A stretch of 64,000 nt of DNA from Pseudooceanicola nanhaiensis (GTDB taxonomy: Bacteria; Pseudomonadota; Alphaproteobacteria; Rhodobacterales; Rhodobacteraceae): the NCBI RefSeq assembly GCF_020171315.1, contig NZ_JAIUZP010000005.1, positions 186,001 to 250,000 of the forward strand, written 5' to 3'. Positions within the stretch are counted from its first letter, which is position 1. Each line of letters begins with the position of its first letter. Below are positions 18,546 to 27,334 of this stretch, piece by piece. The position numbers were made by a program, and so were the translations under genes. Under the pieces are notes generated by a model. The model worked only from the letters and a program-made list of their open reading frames with translations, made no database searches and had not been told where the DNA came from.

Positions 18546-19507
18546 GCCCCGATGCACGTTTTCACAGGGCCCGGCTGCTGGCGCTGTCGCTGGGCGGGCT
18601 GATGGCGCTGGCCGTGGCGGTCTACATGACCCTTGGGGCGGTCGGCAGCTGGTCCTTCGTACTGTCCTACCGGGGCGAGAAGCTGCTGACGATCCTGCTG
18701 GTGGCCTGGGCGGTGCCGGTCTCGACCGTGCTGTTCCACGTCATCTCGCGCAACCAGATTCTGACGCCCTCGATCATGGGGTTCGACGCGCTCTTCATGC
18801 TGATCCAGACGCTGGCGGTCTTCCTGATTGGCGCGGCCACGGTGACGCAATGGAACCCCGTCCTCGTCTACCTCGGAGAGCTGGCGGCCATGGTGGCCTT
18901 CTCGACGCTGCTCTTCCGCTGGCTCTTTGGCCGCATCGCGCAGAGCCTCGAACTGCTGCTGCTGGTGGGGATCATCTTCGGCGTGCTCTTCCGGTCTGTC
19001 ACGGGGCTGCTGCAACGGCTGATCGACCCGGGCGAATTCCTCGTGCTGCAGGACCGGCTCTTCGCCTCCTTCTCGGGCGCCGATCCGCAGGTGCTGGCCA
19101 TGTCGGCCGCGCTGGTGGCAGCGGCGAGCTTCTGGGCGATCTGGCGGCTGCCCGCGATCGACGCGATGATCCTCGGCCGTGACGGGGCGCTGGCGGTGGG
19201 TGTGCCGCACCGGCGCCTGACGGCCGAGGTCTTCCTGATCGTGACCCTGCTGGTCGCCGCCTCCACCGCGCTGGTGGGGCCGATCACCTTCTTCGGCCTG
19301 CTGGTCGCCAACCTCGCCTATCGCCTGCTGCCCGGTGCGCCGCTGCGCCTGACCCTGCCGCTGGCGGGCCTGCTGGGCGCGCTGCTGCTGGTGGGCGCAC
19401 AGGTGGTTCTGGAGCGCGTGCTGGGCTTCACCGGCACCGTCGGCATGGTGATCGAATTCCTCGGCGGCCTTCTCTTCATCCTCCTTCTGATCGAGCGTGC
19501 CCGATGA
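18542..19507 (+). CDS. Siderophore ABC transporter permease 2 (FecCD family)
   Basis: A 321-residue FecCD-type permease, the partner of the preceding one. VSTVLFHVISRNQILTPSIMG and ALVGPITFFGLLVANLAYRL are the matching family segments. It overlaps its neighbours on both sides by ATGA (18542 and 19504). The pairing of two non-identical permeases is typical of the FatCD, VctDG and YclNO branch rather than the FecC/FecD single-fusion systems. Confidence 0.92.
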   Translation: MSPDARFHRARLLALSLGGLMALAVAVYMTLGAVGSWSFVLSYRGEKLLTILLVAWAVPVSTVLFHVISRNQILTPSIMGFDALFMLIQTLAVFLIGAATVTQWNPVLVYLGELAAMVAFSTLLFRWLFGRIAQSLELLLLVGIIFGVLFRSVTGLLQRLIDPGEFLVLQDRLFASFSGADPQVLAMSAALVAAASFWAIWRLPAIDAMILGRDGALAVGVPHRRLTAEVFLIVTLLVAASTALVGPITFFGLLVANLAYRLLPGAPLRLTLPLAGLLGALLLVGAQVVLERVLGFTGTVGMVIEFLGGLLFILLLIERAR

Positions 19508-20262
19508 TCCGTGTCGAAAACCTTGGCAAAACATACGCTGGCGACTGGGTCGTGGACGTCGAGGCGCTGGAGCTGCCGCGCGGCGGCCTGACCGCGATCA
19601 TCGGCCCGAACGGCGCGGGGAAATCCACGCTGCTCTCGATGATCTCGCGGCTCCAGGCCCCGGACCGGGGGCATGTGACGCTGGACGGACAGGACATCCT
19701 GCGGATCAAGGGCGACGTGCTGGCCCGGCAGCTGACGGTGCTGCGGCAGGACAACGCCATGACCGCGCGGCTGACAGTGGCCGACCTCGTGGCCTTCGGG
19801 CGCTACCCCTATTCCAAGGGCCGCCTGACCGAGGCCGACCGGGCCGAGATCGAGCGCGCGCTGGCGCTGGTGGATATCGTGCCCTACCGGCACCGCTTCC
19901 TCGACGAGCTTTCGGGCGGGCAGCGGCAGCGCGCCTTCATCGCCATGGTGCTGGCGCAGGACACGGAATACGCGCTCTTCGATGAGCCGCTCAACAGCCT
20001 CGACATCCGGCACGCGGTCTCGGTCATGCACCTGCTGCGGCGCGCGGCAGAGGATCTGGGCAAGACCGTCGTGACCGTGCTGCACGACCTGAATTTCGCG
20101 GCCCGCCATGCGGATCGCATCATCGCCATGAAGAACGGACGCCTGCAGGTGGTGGGGAGGCCCGATGAGGTCATCCGCCCGGCCATCCTGCGCGACCTCT
20201 ACGGGCTGGATCTGGACGTGACCGAGCGGCAGGGGAAGCCGCTGGTCGATGTGTTCGGCTAG
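19504..20262 (+). CDS. Siderophore ABC transporter ATP-binding protein
   Basis: A 252-residue ABC ATPase. Walker A is GPNGAGKS near residues 36-43, the signature is LSGGQRQRAFIAMVLAQ near 137-153, Walker B is YALFDEPLNSLD near 157-168, and the switch histidine is in VLHDLNFAARHADR. VAFGRYPYSKGRLT is the Q-loop-adjacent region common to iron-siderophore ATPases. It drives import by the two permeases. The ATG overlaps the previous stop. Confidence 0.95.
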   Translation: MIRVENLGKTYAGDWVVDVEALELPRGGLTAIIGPNGAGKSTLLSMISRLQAPDRGHVTLDGQDILRIKGDVLARQLTVLRQDNAMTARLTVADLVAFGRYPYSKGRLTEADRAEIERALALVDIVPYRHRFLDELSGGQRQRAFIAMVLAQDTEYALFDEPLNSLDIRHAVSVMHLLRRAAEDLGKTVVTVLHDLNFAARHADRIIAMKNGRLQVVGRPDEVIRPAILRDLYGLDLDVTERQGKPLVDVFG

Positions 20263-20271
20263 CCCGCAACA

Positions 20272-20291
20272 GGCCCCGGTTGAACGGGGCC
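20272..20291 (+). other. Hairpin between the siderophore ATPase and TonB-receptor genes
   Basis: GGCCCCG and its complement form a 7-bp stem with a GTTGAA loop, starting 9 nt after the ATPase stop. There is no T-run. It may attenuate or stabilise the message ahead of the outer-membrane receptor gene. Confidence 0.45.
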
Positions 20292-20407
20292 AGACCCCGG
20301 CGCCCCTCTCCCGGTGCCGGTACAACGCCTTCTCCCATCCAGCTATGGCCCTGCGGGGGCAGCCAGAAGCGGACACGGGCACTCACGTGAAACGGAAGGA
20401 CAGTTCC

Positions 20408-22450
20408 TTGACCCACTCCCTCATCGGCCGCCTGCGGCGGTCCAGTGCCATCGGCCTCACCGGGCTGCTGGCGGCCTCGCCGCTGGCCGCACAGGACAGC
20501 GACGACACCAGCGTGATCGCGCTGGACGAGATCATGGTGCAATCCGCCTCGGGCGGCGAAACCACGGTGCAGGATGCGCCGGCCTCGATCTCGGTCATCG
20601 ACAGCGAGACCATCGAGAAGGAAGGCGCGCGCGAACTGACCGACGTGCTGCGCAAGATCCCCGGCCTGAACCTGACGCGCGGTAACAGCGGCACCAATGA
20701 CGTGTCCTTCCGCGGCATGTCCTCCAGCCGGACGCTCTACCTCGTCAACGGCAAGCGGATCAGCTCCTCCGGTGCGATGCTGCGCGACTATCAGGGCGAT
20801 CTGAGCACTATTCCCGTGGATGCCATCGACCGGATCGAAGTGGTCCGGGGCCCGATGTCCACGCTCTACGGCTCGGACGCCATGGGCGGGGTGATCAACA
20901 TCATCACCAAGGAACCCGGCGACATCTGGTCCGGCTCGGTCACGGCGGAATACACCACCGGCTCTGACGACACGACGGCGCCAAGCCGCCAGATCTCGGG
21001 TTACTTCAGCGGTGCGCTTTCCGAGACGGTGAACATGGCGATCTGGAGCAAGTACTCCAAGCAGGACGCGCCGGAGCCCTTCACCTACGTCGATGCGGAG
21101 GGCGAGGAGGCCTCCGTCAGCGGGACGCTCGGCTCCGAGGTGCACCAGATCGGCACGTCGCTGACATGGTCGCCCAGTTCTGCCGTCACCTGGGGCGTCG
21201 AGGCGACCCACAGCCAGGAAAACTACCTCGCCTACGACGATCACGACGGCAACCGCCTGAAAAAGACCGGCGTCGCGCTGACCAACGACTGGCAGATCGC
21301 CGGCGGCACGCTGTCGTCCTACCTGCGCTACGAGCACAGCACCAATGAGCCCTGGGAGACCGACGGCTATTGGGGCGACGCGATCGAATATGACACGGTC
21401 ACCTTCGAAAGCCGCTACAACAACTTCACCTATCTCGCCGACCGCGAGTTGGAATATACCTTCGGCTTCGAAGTGGCGCGGGACAAGCTGAAGGACAACC
21501 AGACCAACCGCGACAACGCCGAGATCGGCGGCTCGGTCATGACCGGCGCGCTCTATGCCGAGGGCCGCTACCAGGTGACCGATGCGCTGAAGCTGACCGC
21601 GGGCCTGCGCCTCGACCAGCACGAGGAATATGGCCTCCACGTCACGCCGCGGATCTATGCGAACTATGACCTCGGCAGCGGGCTGATGCTGAAGGCGGGC
21701 TATGCCCAAGCCTTCGTCGCGCCGGACCTGCGGTCCCTGAACCCAGACTACCTGATCGCCTCGCGCGGGAACGGCTGCAAACCCTATCCCGGGCCCTGCA
21801 ACATCATCGGGAACCCCGACCTCGAACCCGAAACCTCGGACAACTACGAGATCGGGCTGAACTACCAGGGCGCGGGCCTGTCGTGGGAGGTGACGGCCTT
21901 CTACAACGACGTCACCAACATGTTCGGCGCCATGCGCACCGGTGAGCAGAACGAGAGCGGCTACGACATCTTCCAGCGCACCAACATCGACGAAGGCCGC
22001 ACGGCCGGTGTCGAGGGTGGCATGTCCTTCGACGTGAGCCCCGATCTGACCTGGTCGAACACCTTCACCTGGATCGCCCTGTCGGAGTTCAAGTACGACT
22101 TCATGGACGAGACCTACCCGATGGCCACCACGCCCGAGCTGAACATCACCACCGGCCTGTCGTGGCGGGCGAATGACCGGCTGACCCTGAACGGGCAGGT
22201 GACCTACGTCGGGCGTCAGGCGGGCTACATCACCGAGGCGTCGCTGGGCGAGGACGAGGCCAACGCGGTGCCCGCGGGGCAGAACAGCGATCCCTATTTC
22301 CTCGTGGATGTGGGCGTGACCTATGACCTGACGGATCGTGCGCGGGTGAATTTCGGGATCGACAACCTGTTCGACCAGCAGCCGGACAATACGGTTTCGT
22401 ATCGCGAAAACGGCCGCCTGTTCCGGGTTGGTCTGACCTCGCGGTTCTAA
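20408..22450 (+). CDS. TonB-dependent siderophore receptor (FepA/CirA-like), probable TTG start
   Basis: An outer-membrane beta-barrel receptor of about 680 residues that takes up a ferric siderophore with TonB energy. A signal peptide (LRRSSAIGLTGLLAASPLAA) precedes the plug domain: VQDAPASISVIDSETIEKEG, LTDVLRKIPGLNL, GSDAMGGVINIITK. The barrel ends in an aromatic-terminated strand (FRVGLTSRF). In-frame starts exist at ATG 20345, GTG 20387 and TTG 20408. TTG is chosen because GGAAGGA lies 8 nt upstream and it puts the signal peptide at the right place; the other starts lack such a site. It belongs with the siderophore ABC genes and is followed by a terminator. Confidence 0.92.
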   Translation: MTHSLIGRLRRSSAIGLTGLLAASPLAAQDSDDTSVIALDEIMVQSASGGETTVQDAPASISVIDSETIEKEGARELTDVLRKIPGLNLTRGNSGTNDVSFRGMSSSRTLYLVNGKRISSSGAMLRDYQGDLSTIPVDAIDRIEVVRGPMSTLYGSDAMGGVINIITKEPGDIWSGSVTAEYTTGSDDTTAPSRQISGYFSGALSETVNMAIWSKYSKQDAPEPFTYVDAEGEEASVSGTLGSEVHQIGTSLTWSPSSAVTWGVEATHSQENYLAYDDHDGNRLKKTGVALTNDWQIAGGTLSSYLRYEHSTNEPWETDGYWGDAIEYDTVTFESRYNNFTYLADRELEYTFGFEVARDKLKDNQTNRDNAEIGGSVMTGALYAEGRYQVTDALKLTAGLRLDQHEEYGLHVTPRIYANYDLGSGLMLKAGYAQAFVAPDLRSLNPDYLIASRGNGCKPYPGPCNIIGNPDLEPETSDNYEIGLNYQGAGLSWEVTAFYNDVTNMFGAMRTGEQNESGYDIFQRTNIDEGRTAGVEGGMSFDVSPDLTWSNTFTWIALSEFKYDFMDETYPMATTPELNITTGLSWRANDRLTLNGQVTYVGRQAGYITEASLGEDEANAVPAGQNSDPYFLVDVGVTYDLTDRARVNFGIDNLFDQQPDNTVSYRENGRLFRVGLTSRF

Positions 22451-22478
22451 GGCCCCGAGAGGGCAGGGCCGCGCGGGG

Positions 22479-22503
22479 GCCGCACCCCCGTGCGGCGTCT
22501 TTT
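22479..22503 (+). terminator. Terminator of the siderophore operon
   Basis: GCCGCAC and its complement form a perfect 7-bp stem around a CCCC loop, followed by GTCTTTT. It begins 28 nt after the receptor stop codon. Confidence 0.75.
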
Positions 22504-22727
22504 CCCCGGCCTCGTGGTCGGGAGAACCTGACCGAAAAACGGGCTGCCCCTGCGGTACGGGGGTAGCCCCGGCTCAAGCGCCTGAAGACGCAGCGCCGCG
22601 TGGCGCGTGGGGCGGCTGGCGGGGCCCTCCATGCGGCATCCGCTGGCCGGGGCGCGGAGGATGGTCTAGACCGCAGGGGCGGATCGGCGCCGGGATGGTC
22701 CGCCGCTGGCAAGCTACGGGCATCCAC

Positions 22728-23636
22728 ATGCTGTTGATCACGATCTGGCCCCTCTTCGCGCTGATCTGCGTTGGGTATCTCCTCCGGCGCAGGGGATTTC
22801 CCTCGGTCGAGTTCTGGTCCGCGGCAGAGCGGCTGAATTACTTCATCCTCTTCCCCGCCCTGCTGCTGGCAAGCCTCGGCAACGCGCCCGTGCGCGACCC
22901 CGCGCTGCTGCGCTTCGGCGGGGCGGCGGCCGCGACGATCCTGATCGCCTGCGCCCTGCTGGCTTTGCTGCGGCTGGTGCGCCCGATGCCCGCCGCGCGG
23001 TTCGGGCCGCATCTTCAGGGGCTGGTGCGGTTCAACACCTACCTCGCGCTTGCGCTGCTGGCGCTCCTGAGCGGGCCGGAGGGCGTGTCGCGCGCGGCGA
23101 TCTACCTCGCCGTCGCGGTGCCGCTGGTCAACGTGCTGTCGATCCTCGCGCTCAGCGGCGAAGGGGCGGCGCGCAAGCCGCTGCATCTGGCCAAGACGAT
23201 CCTCAGGAACCCGCTCATCCTCGCCTGCCTCACCGGCTTTGCGCTCGCGCTCAGCGGGATCGGCCTACCCTTCGGAACCGGCAGTTTCCTCAAGCTGCTG
23301 GGGCAGGGGAGCCTGCCGCTCGGTCTGCTCTGCGTCGGGGCGGCGCTGAACATCACGGCGCTGCGGCACCGCCTTTCGGGCCTCGTGGGGATCAGTCTGG
23401 CGCGACTGCTGGCAATGCCCGTGCTGGCGGCGCTGGTCTGCCTGCCCTTCGGGTTGAGCGGGGTCGAGGCGATGGTGCTGGTGGTCTTCTCGGCGGTGCC
23501 GACGGCGCCCACGGCCTATGTGCTGACCCAGCAGCTGAAGGGCGACGGCGAGCTGATGGCCGGGATCGTCACCTTCCAGACCATGGCCGCGCTTGCCACC
23601 CTGCCGCTGGTGCTGTGGCTCCTTCCGATCGGCTGA
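22728..23636 (+). CDS. AEC family transporter (auxin efflux carrier-like)
   Basis: A 302-residue membrane protein with ten hydrophobic segments, the AEC/malonate-transporter type. WPLFALICVGYLLRRRGF near the N-terminus, NYFILFPALLLASLG, and the C-terminal FSAVPTAPTAYVLTQQLKGD with VTFQTMAALATLPLVLWLL are family marks. ATG 22728 is preferred over ATG 22695 because homologues begin right at the first helix, but neither has a good ribosome binding site. It stands alone. Substrate unknown; family members export or import small carboxylates. Confidence 0.88.
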   Translation: MLLITIWPLFALICVGYLLRRRGFPSVEFWSAAERLNYFILFPALLLASLGNAPVRDPALLRFGGAAAATILIACALLALLRLVRPMPAARFGPHLQGLVRFNTYLALALLALLSGPEGVSRAAIYLAVAVPLVNVLSILALSGEGAARKPLHLAKTILRNPLILACLTGFALALSGIGLPFGTGSFLKLLGQGSLPLGLLCVGAALNITALRHRLSGLVGISLARLLAMPVLAALVCLPFGLSGVEAMVLVVFSAVPTAPTAYVLTQQLKGDGELMAGIVTFQTMAALATLPLVLWLLPIG

Positions 23637-23661
23637 CCGAGAGGGCCGGGAACAGCGCGCC

Positions 23662-23778
23662 TCAGGCCGGGAGCGGAGCGCCTGCGCGCAAGGCAAGCGC
23701 GAGGTCGGGGCGATCCGTGGTCAGATGCCCGACGTCCCGGTCGAGCCATGCCTGCATCACCTCCGGTTCGTTATTCCT
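23662..23778 (-). pseudogene. C-terminal remnant of a glycerophosphodiester phosphodiesterase
   Basis: Reading the minus strand, about 38 codons resemble the C-terminus of GDPD enzymes: NNEPEVMQAWLDRDVG, then LTTDRPDLALAL, then a stop. GDPD proteins end with a similar pattern of N-[DE]-P-x-x-M, a short helix, a glycine and TDRPDL. Upstream of codon NN the frame is not GDPD-like, so the catalytic barrel is missing. It lies alone between the AEC gene and the isomerase gene. I regard it as the relic of a deleted gene; the similarity is short, so confidence is moderate. Confidence 0.45.
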
Positions 23779-23941
23779 GAAAGGCCGGCGCCGCGGGGGT
23801 GGACCGGCGGGAAAGGGGTGGTGCAAAGCCGGCGCGGCGTGGTCGCCTGCTGCCGCGAATAGGCCCCGCGCCCGATGACAGTTCGGTTTCGGAAAGGTCA
23901 CGGTTTCACGAAGTTTGGAGCACCGCTCCATAGATGCGGAT
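23779..23941. other. Non-coding stretch before the isomerase operon
   Basis: No gene, repeat or clear terminator was seen here. Open frames on both strands lack start signals and family resemblance. It joins the GDPD relic to the operator-like region of the next operon. Confidence 0.5.
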
Positions 23942-23967
23942 CGGTATGGAGTTTTGTGATCATACCG
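23942..23967. promoter_or_regulatory. Inverted repeat, candidate operator of the isomerase/HAD/RpiR operon
   Basis: CGGTATG at 23942-23948 and CATACCG at 23961-23967 form a perfect 7-bp inverted repeat with a 12-nt AT-rich spacer. It lies 114 nt upstream of the first gene of an operon that ends with its own RpiR-type regulator. RpiR proteins bind such split palindromes, so this is a reasonable operator candidate. Confidence 0.4.
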
Positions 23968-24081
23968 TCACATGGGCGCGCTAGGGCAGGCGCATCGCCC
24001 GGCCCATCGCTCGGCCCGGTGGGGTCGGCGCAGGCCCCACCGGTCCCGTCGACCGGGCGTTTCCCAGGATACGGAGCTATC

Positions 24082-24900
24082 ATGACCTCTCTTCCCGTAC
24101 TCGGCGCGGCCATGCCGCTGGATGTGCTCGAAACCTACCGCGACTGGATCCTTGAGGATCAGCGCGATCTGGAACTGCAGGATTTCATCTCCGCCGAGGT
24201 CCTGAACGGCGATGCCGCGCCGCTGGTCGAACGCGCGCGCAAGCTGCTGGACGGTCACAGCGGGCGGCTTGGTATCCACGGGCCGTTCTGGGGGCTGACG
24301 CTGGCCAACCCCGATGCCGACATGCGGGCGCTGACCACCAAGCGGATGGAGCAGGGCCTTGCGGTCTGCGAGGCGCTCGGCGCGACGCAGATGGTGATCC
24401 ACAGCCCCTACACGACGTGGATGTACAACAACCTCGACAACCAGCGCTCGGCCCGTCAGGACGTGGTGGACCTCGTCCATGCCACGCTGGACCCGGTGAT
24501 CGCCCGCGCCGAGGCCGCCAACGTCACCATGGTGATCGAGAATATCGAGGACAAGGACGCCGACGCCCGGGTGGCGCTTGCGCAGTCCTTCGACAGCGCC
24601 TCGGTCAAGGTCTCCATCGACACCGGTCACGCCCATTACGCGCACGGCTCCACCGGCGCGCATCCGGTCGATTACTTCGTGCTCCGCGCGGGCAACATGC
24701 TGGAGCATATCCACATTCAAGACGCCGACGGCCATGCGGACCGGCACTGGGAGATCGGCAAGGGCACCGTGAACTGGCCCGCCGTCTTTGGCGCGCTCGC
24801 CACGCTGGAGAGCAACCCGCGGCTGATCATGGAGCTGCGCGACAAGTCGGGCCTGCTGGCCTCCGCCAAGTACCTCAACGACCTCGGGCTTGCCCGCTGA
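24082..24900 (+). CDS. Sugar phosphate isomerase/epimerase family protein (xylose-isomerase-like TIM barrel)
   Basis: A 272-residue AP-endonuclease-2/xylose-isomerase-like TIM barrel. Metal-site residues are visible in MVIENIED (Glu), SIDTGHAHY (Asp, His), HIHIQDADG followed by DRHWEIGKG (His, Asp, His) and LIMELRD (Glu). Such enzymes epimerise or isomerise ketoses or inositol derivatives, or dehydrate keto-inositols. ATG 24082 is chosen over the longer frame because ACGGAG lies 5 nt upstream. It is followed 57 nt later by a HAD phosphatase and then an RpiR regulator, which suggests phosphosugar metabolism. Confidence 0.85.
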   Translation: MTSLPVLGAAMPLDVLETYRDWILEDQRDLELQDFISAEVLNGDAAPLVERARKLLDGHSGRLGIHGPFWGLTLANPDADMRALTTKRMEQGLAVCEALGATQMVIHSPYTTWMYNNLDNQRSARQDVVDLVHATLDPVIARAEAANVTMVIENIEDKDADARVALAQSFDSASVKVSIDTGHAHYAHGSTGAHPVDYFVLRAGNMLEHIHIQDADGHADRHWEIGKGTVNWPAVFGALATLESNPRLIMELRDKSGLLASAKYLNDLGLAR

Positions 24901-24957
24901 CGCTCGCATGACCCTGACAGCCGGCGGGTGCCACCGGCTGTCCGCCAAGGATTTTCA

Positions 24958-25620
24958 ATGACCGAGTTGATCTGTTTCGACTGCGATGGCGTGCTGGTGG
25001 ACAGCGAAGTGATCGCGACCCGTACGCTGGTGAATTGTTTTGCGGCCATGGGGGTCACCACCTCTGTCGCGGAGGCCGGTGCGCTCTTCACCGGCAAGAG
25101 CGCCGAGGCCACCCGCAGCATCGCCCAAGACCGTTTCGGGCTGGAGCTGACGCCGGCCTTTTACGCGCTCTACGACCGGCTGCTCTACCAGAGGTTCCGG
25201 GGCCAGCTGCGCCCTGTGCCCGGCATCGCCGAGGTGATCGCCGCGCTAAGCCTGCCCCATTGCGTCACCTCCAACAGCGGCCATGCGCGGCTGGAGCTCT
25301 CGCTGGGGCTGACGGGGCTGGCGCGGTGTTTCCGGGACCGGGTGTTCAGTGCCGAGGACGTGGCCCGGGGCAAGCCTGCGCCCGATCTCTTCTTCCATGC
25401 CGCCGCCCGCATGGGGACCGATGCCAGCCGCTGCACGGTGATCGACGACAGTGTCAGCGGGATCGCCGGGGCCGTCGCCGCCGGGGCGCGGGCCATCGGC
25501 TTCACCGGTGGCAGCCACGTCGATGCCGGTCACGCCGCTCGCCTGCGTGAGGCCGGGGCCTGTTGCATCGCGGATTCGGCCGCCGCGCTGGCCGGGCTGC
25601 TGCGCGCCCGCGCGGCTTGA
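24958..25620 (+). CDS. HAD-IA family hydrolase (beta-phosphoglucomutase/phosphatase-like)
   Basis: A 220-residue HAD-superfamily enzyme. Motif I is FDCDGVLVDSE with the nucleophile Asp at residue 8 and the acid/base Asp two later. Motif II is the TSNSGHAR region, motif III the GKPAPDLF lysine, and motif IV VIDDSVSGI. A helical cap lies between motifs I and II, as in subfamily IA sugar-phosphate phosphatases such as YniC or GS1-type enzymes. ATG 24958 has CAAGG upstream. The spacing fits one operon with the isomerase and RpiR genes. Confidence 0.9.
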   Translation: MTELICFDCDGVLVDSEVIATRTLVNCFAAMGVTTSVAEAGALFTGKSAEATRSIAQDRFGLELTPAFYALYDRLLYQRFRGQLRPVPGIAEVIAALSLPHCVTSNSGHARLELSLGLTGLARCFRDRVFSAEDVARGKPAPDLFFHAAARMGTDASRCTVIDDSVSGIAGAVAAGARAIGFTGGSHVDAGHAARLREAGACCIADSAAALAGLLRARAA

Positions 25621-25679
25621 GCGCGCGAGACGCAGCGATCAGGATGGCGGCGGGCCCACCGCCCGAAGGGGGAGCTCAC

Positions 25680-26465
25680 ATGTCCGACCGGACCCTGCTC
25701 ATGCGTGACGTGCTGCGCCGCATCGAGTGCAGCCGGGATGACCTGCCCGGCGCCCTTGGCCGCATCGCGGATTTCGTCCTGCGAGAGCCGGAGGCGGTGG
25801 TGCAGGCCTCGATGTCGGAACTGGCGGTGCTGGCGGGCAGCGGCGAGGCCAGCATCGTGCGGTTCTGTCGCAAGCTGGGCTTCGACGGTTACGCTGCGTT
25901 CAAGCTCTCCCTCGCCTCGGACATCCCCTACCGCCACAGCGCCGTGCCGAAGGAAACAGACCTCGGCACCCGAATCGCGGAGGCGGTGCGCGCCACCGTC
26001 GACAACACCGTCGAGGCCGAACTGGTCGAGGTGGCGCAGAAGCTTGTGGCGGCGCGGCACGTCGATATCTTCGGTGCCGGGGTCTCTGGCATTGTGGCGC
26101 GGCTCTTTGCCTACCGGTTTTCCCGTGTCGGCCTCGTGGCGCGGTGGATCGACGATCCCATCGTCGCGGGAGAGATCGCAGGCGCGCTCGACGCGCGGTC
26201 GGTCTACATGACGATCTCGGAGACCGGCTTGACCGAGCAGACCGAGCGGCTGCTGTCCCTGGCGGGAGAGCGGGGCGCCTACCGGGTCGCAATCTCGGGG
26301 CGGCGGATCGCCGATCTGGCGCGGATGTGTGACAAGGTGCTGATCGCAACGCCGCTGTCGCCTCTGCCGGAACGCGGCGAGATCGGCCCCGTCGCGGCCA
26401 AGATCGTGCTCTGCGAACTGCTGGCCGATCAGGTCAAGAAGGCGCGGGACGGGTCCGGGGCCTGA
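25680..26465 (+). CDS. MurR/RpiR family transcriptional regulator
   Basis: A 261-residue regulator with an N-terminal HTH_6 domain (IADFVLREPEAVVQASMSEL, then GSGEASIVRFCRKLGFDGYAAFK, about residues 28-80) and a C-terminal SIS phosphosugar-binding domain (HVDIFGAGVSGIVARLFAYR near 122-141, and SVYMTISETGLTEQTERLL). Typical RpiR proteins sense a phosphosugar. ATG 25680 is chosen because AGGGGGAG lies just upstream. It is the third gene of the isomerase-HAD operon and probably controls it through the inverted repeat at 23942-23967. Confidence 0.93.
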   Translation: MSDRTLLMRDVLRRIECSRDDLPGALGRIADFVLREPEAVVQASMSELAVLAGSGEASIVRFCRKLGFDGYAAFKLSLASDIPYRHSAVPKETDLGTRIAEAVRATVDNTVEAELVEVAQKLVAARHVDIFGAGVSGIVARLFAYRFSRVGLVARWIDDPIVAGEIAGALDARSVYMTISETGLTEQTERLLSLAGERGAYRVAISGRRIADLARMCDKVLIATPLSPLPERGEIGPVAAKIVLCELLADQVKKARDGSGA

Positions 26466-26631
26466 CGCGGCGGCGCTGTCGTCAGGGGATTTGTGCGGCG
26501 GAGCGTAGCGGGGGCCAGGGCCCCTGCGCGGCGGTGTCCCCGAGAAGGGCATGATCGCCGGAAGCGGCGCGCCAGACGCGGTTGCACCGCGCCGCTGGGG
26601 CGAGGAAACGAACCGGATTTCAAGGGGGTAA

Positions 26632-26707
<76 letters not shown>

Positions 26708-26820
26708 GTTCCGAGACCCGTTCGGGTCTGTGCGGCGTTCTCTATGGGATGGCCGGGGCGGGATCAAGCGGAAAAATCACGCCCCGGGGAATTTCTTGCC
26801 GTCGCTTGCGCGACGTAAAC

Positions 26821-27144
26821 TTACGACTCGTCGTCGTCGGCTGCGACGTCGGCCAGATCGTCCAGCGAGACGTTGTCGTCGTCGTCGTCCTCATCCAGCA
26901 GATCATCATCGAGATCCACGTCGACGTCGTCTTCCAGATCGTCGTTGTCCGCGTCCGACGCATCGACACGCGATTTCTTGGACTGCGAATCCTCCGCGTC
27001 GGCCGCGATCATGCGGCTGCGGTTCGCTTCCACTTCCACGATCTCGCCCGTGTAGGGGCTGACGATCGGGGTCTTGTTCAGATCGTAAAAGCGTTTGCCC
27101 GTGGTCGGGCAGACGCGCTTCACGCCCCATTCTTCCTTGGGCAT
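26821..27144 (-). CDS. FYDLN acid domain protein (TIGR02300 family)
   Basis: A 107-residue cytoplasmic protein typical of alphaproteobacteria. The conserved N-terminal half has WGVKRVCPTTGKRFYDLNK and VSPYTGE, which include the FYDLN motif and a single CP.TG element. The C-terminal half is extremely acidic (runs of Asp, about residues 65-107) and is low-complexity. The frame opens at 27189, but the Met at 27144 is preferred because AAGGTGAG lies upstream and homologues begin MPKEEWG. Function is unknown. The gene is 113 nt upstream of tRNA-Ala on the same strand. Confidence 0.9.
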   Translation of the reverse strand: MPKEEWGVKRVCPTTGKRFYDLNKTPIVSPYTGEIVEVEANRSRMIAADAEDSQSKKSRVDASDADNDDLEDDVDVDLDDDLLDEDDDDDNVSLDDLADVAADDDES

Positions 27145-27334
27145 CGGGCTCACCTTTCGATGGTCTCTCTTGTCGACGATCCGCGCCACCTGCCATAAGC
27201 AAGACAGGGTGTCAAAGCCTTTCCGCCCTGCGCGCAGCCCCTGTCAACCCATGCCGGCCAACCGGTGCAGGATCGGGACACTTGCGGAGGGCAGTGGCAG
27301 CAACAATGGCCGGACCGGCCTTCGAGGGGCTCAT

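Noticed and set aside
26504-26530. GC-rich hairpin after the RpiR gene as a terminator
   Set aside because: The GGGGCC-type pairing near 26510 has a mismatch and no T-run, so it was not called.
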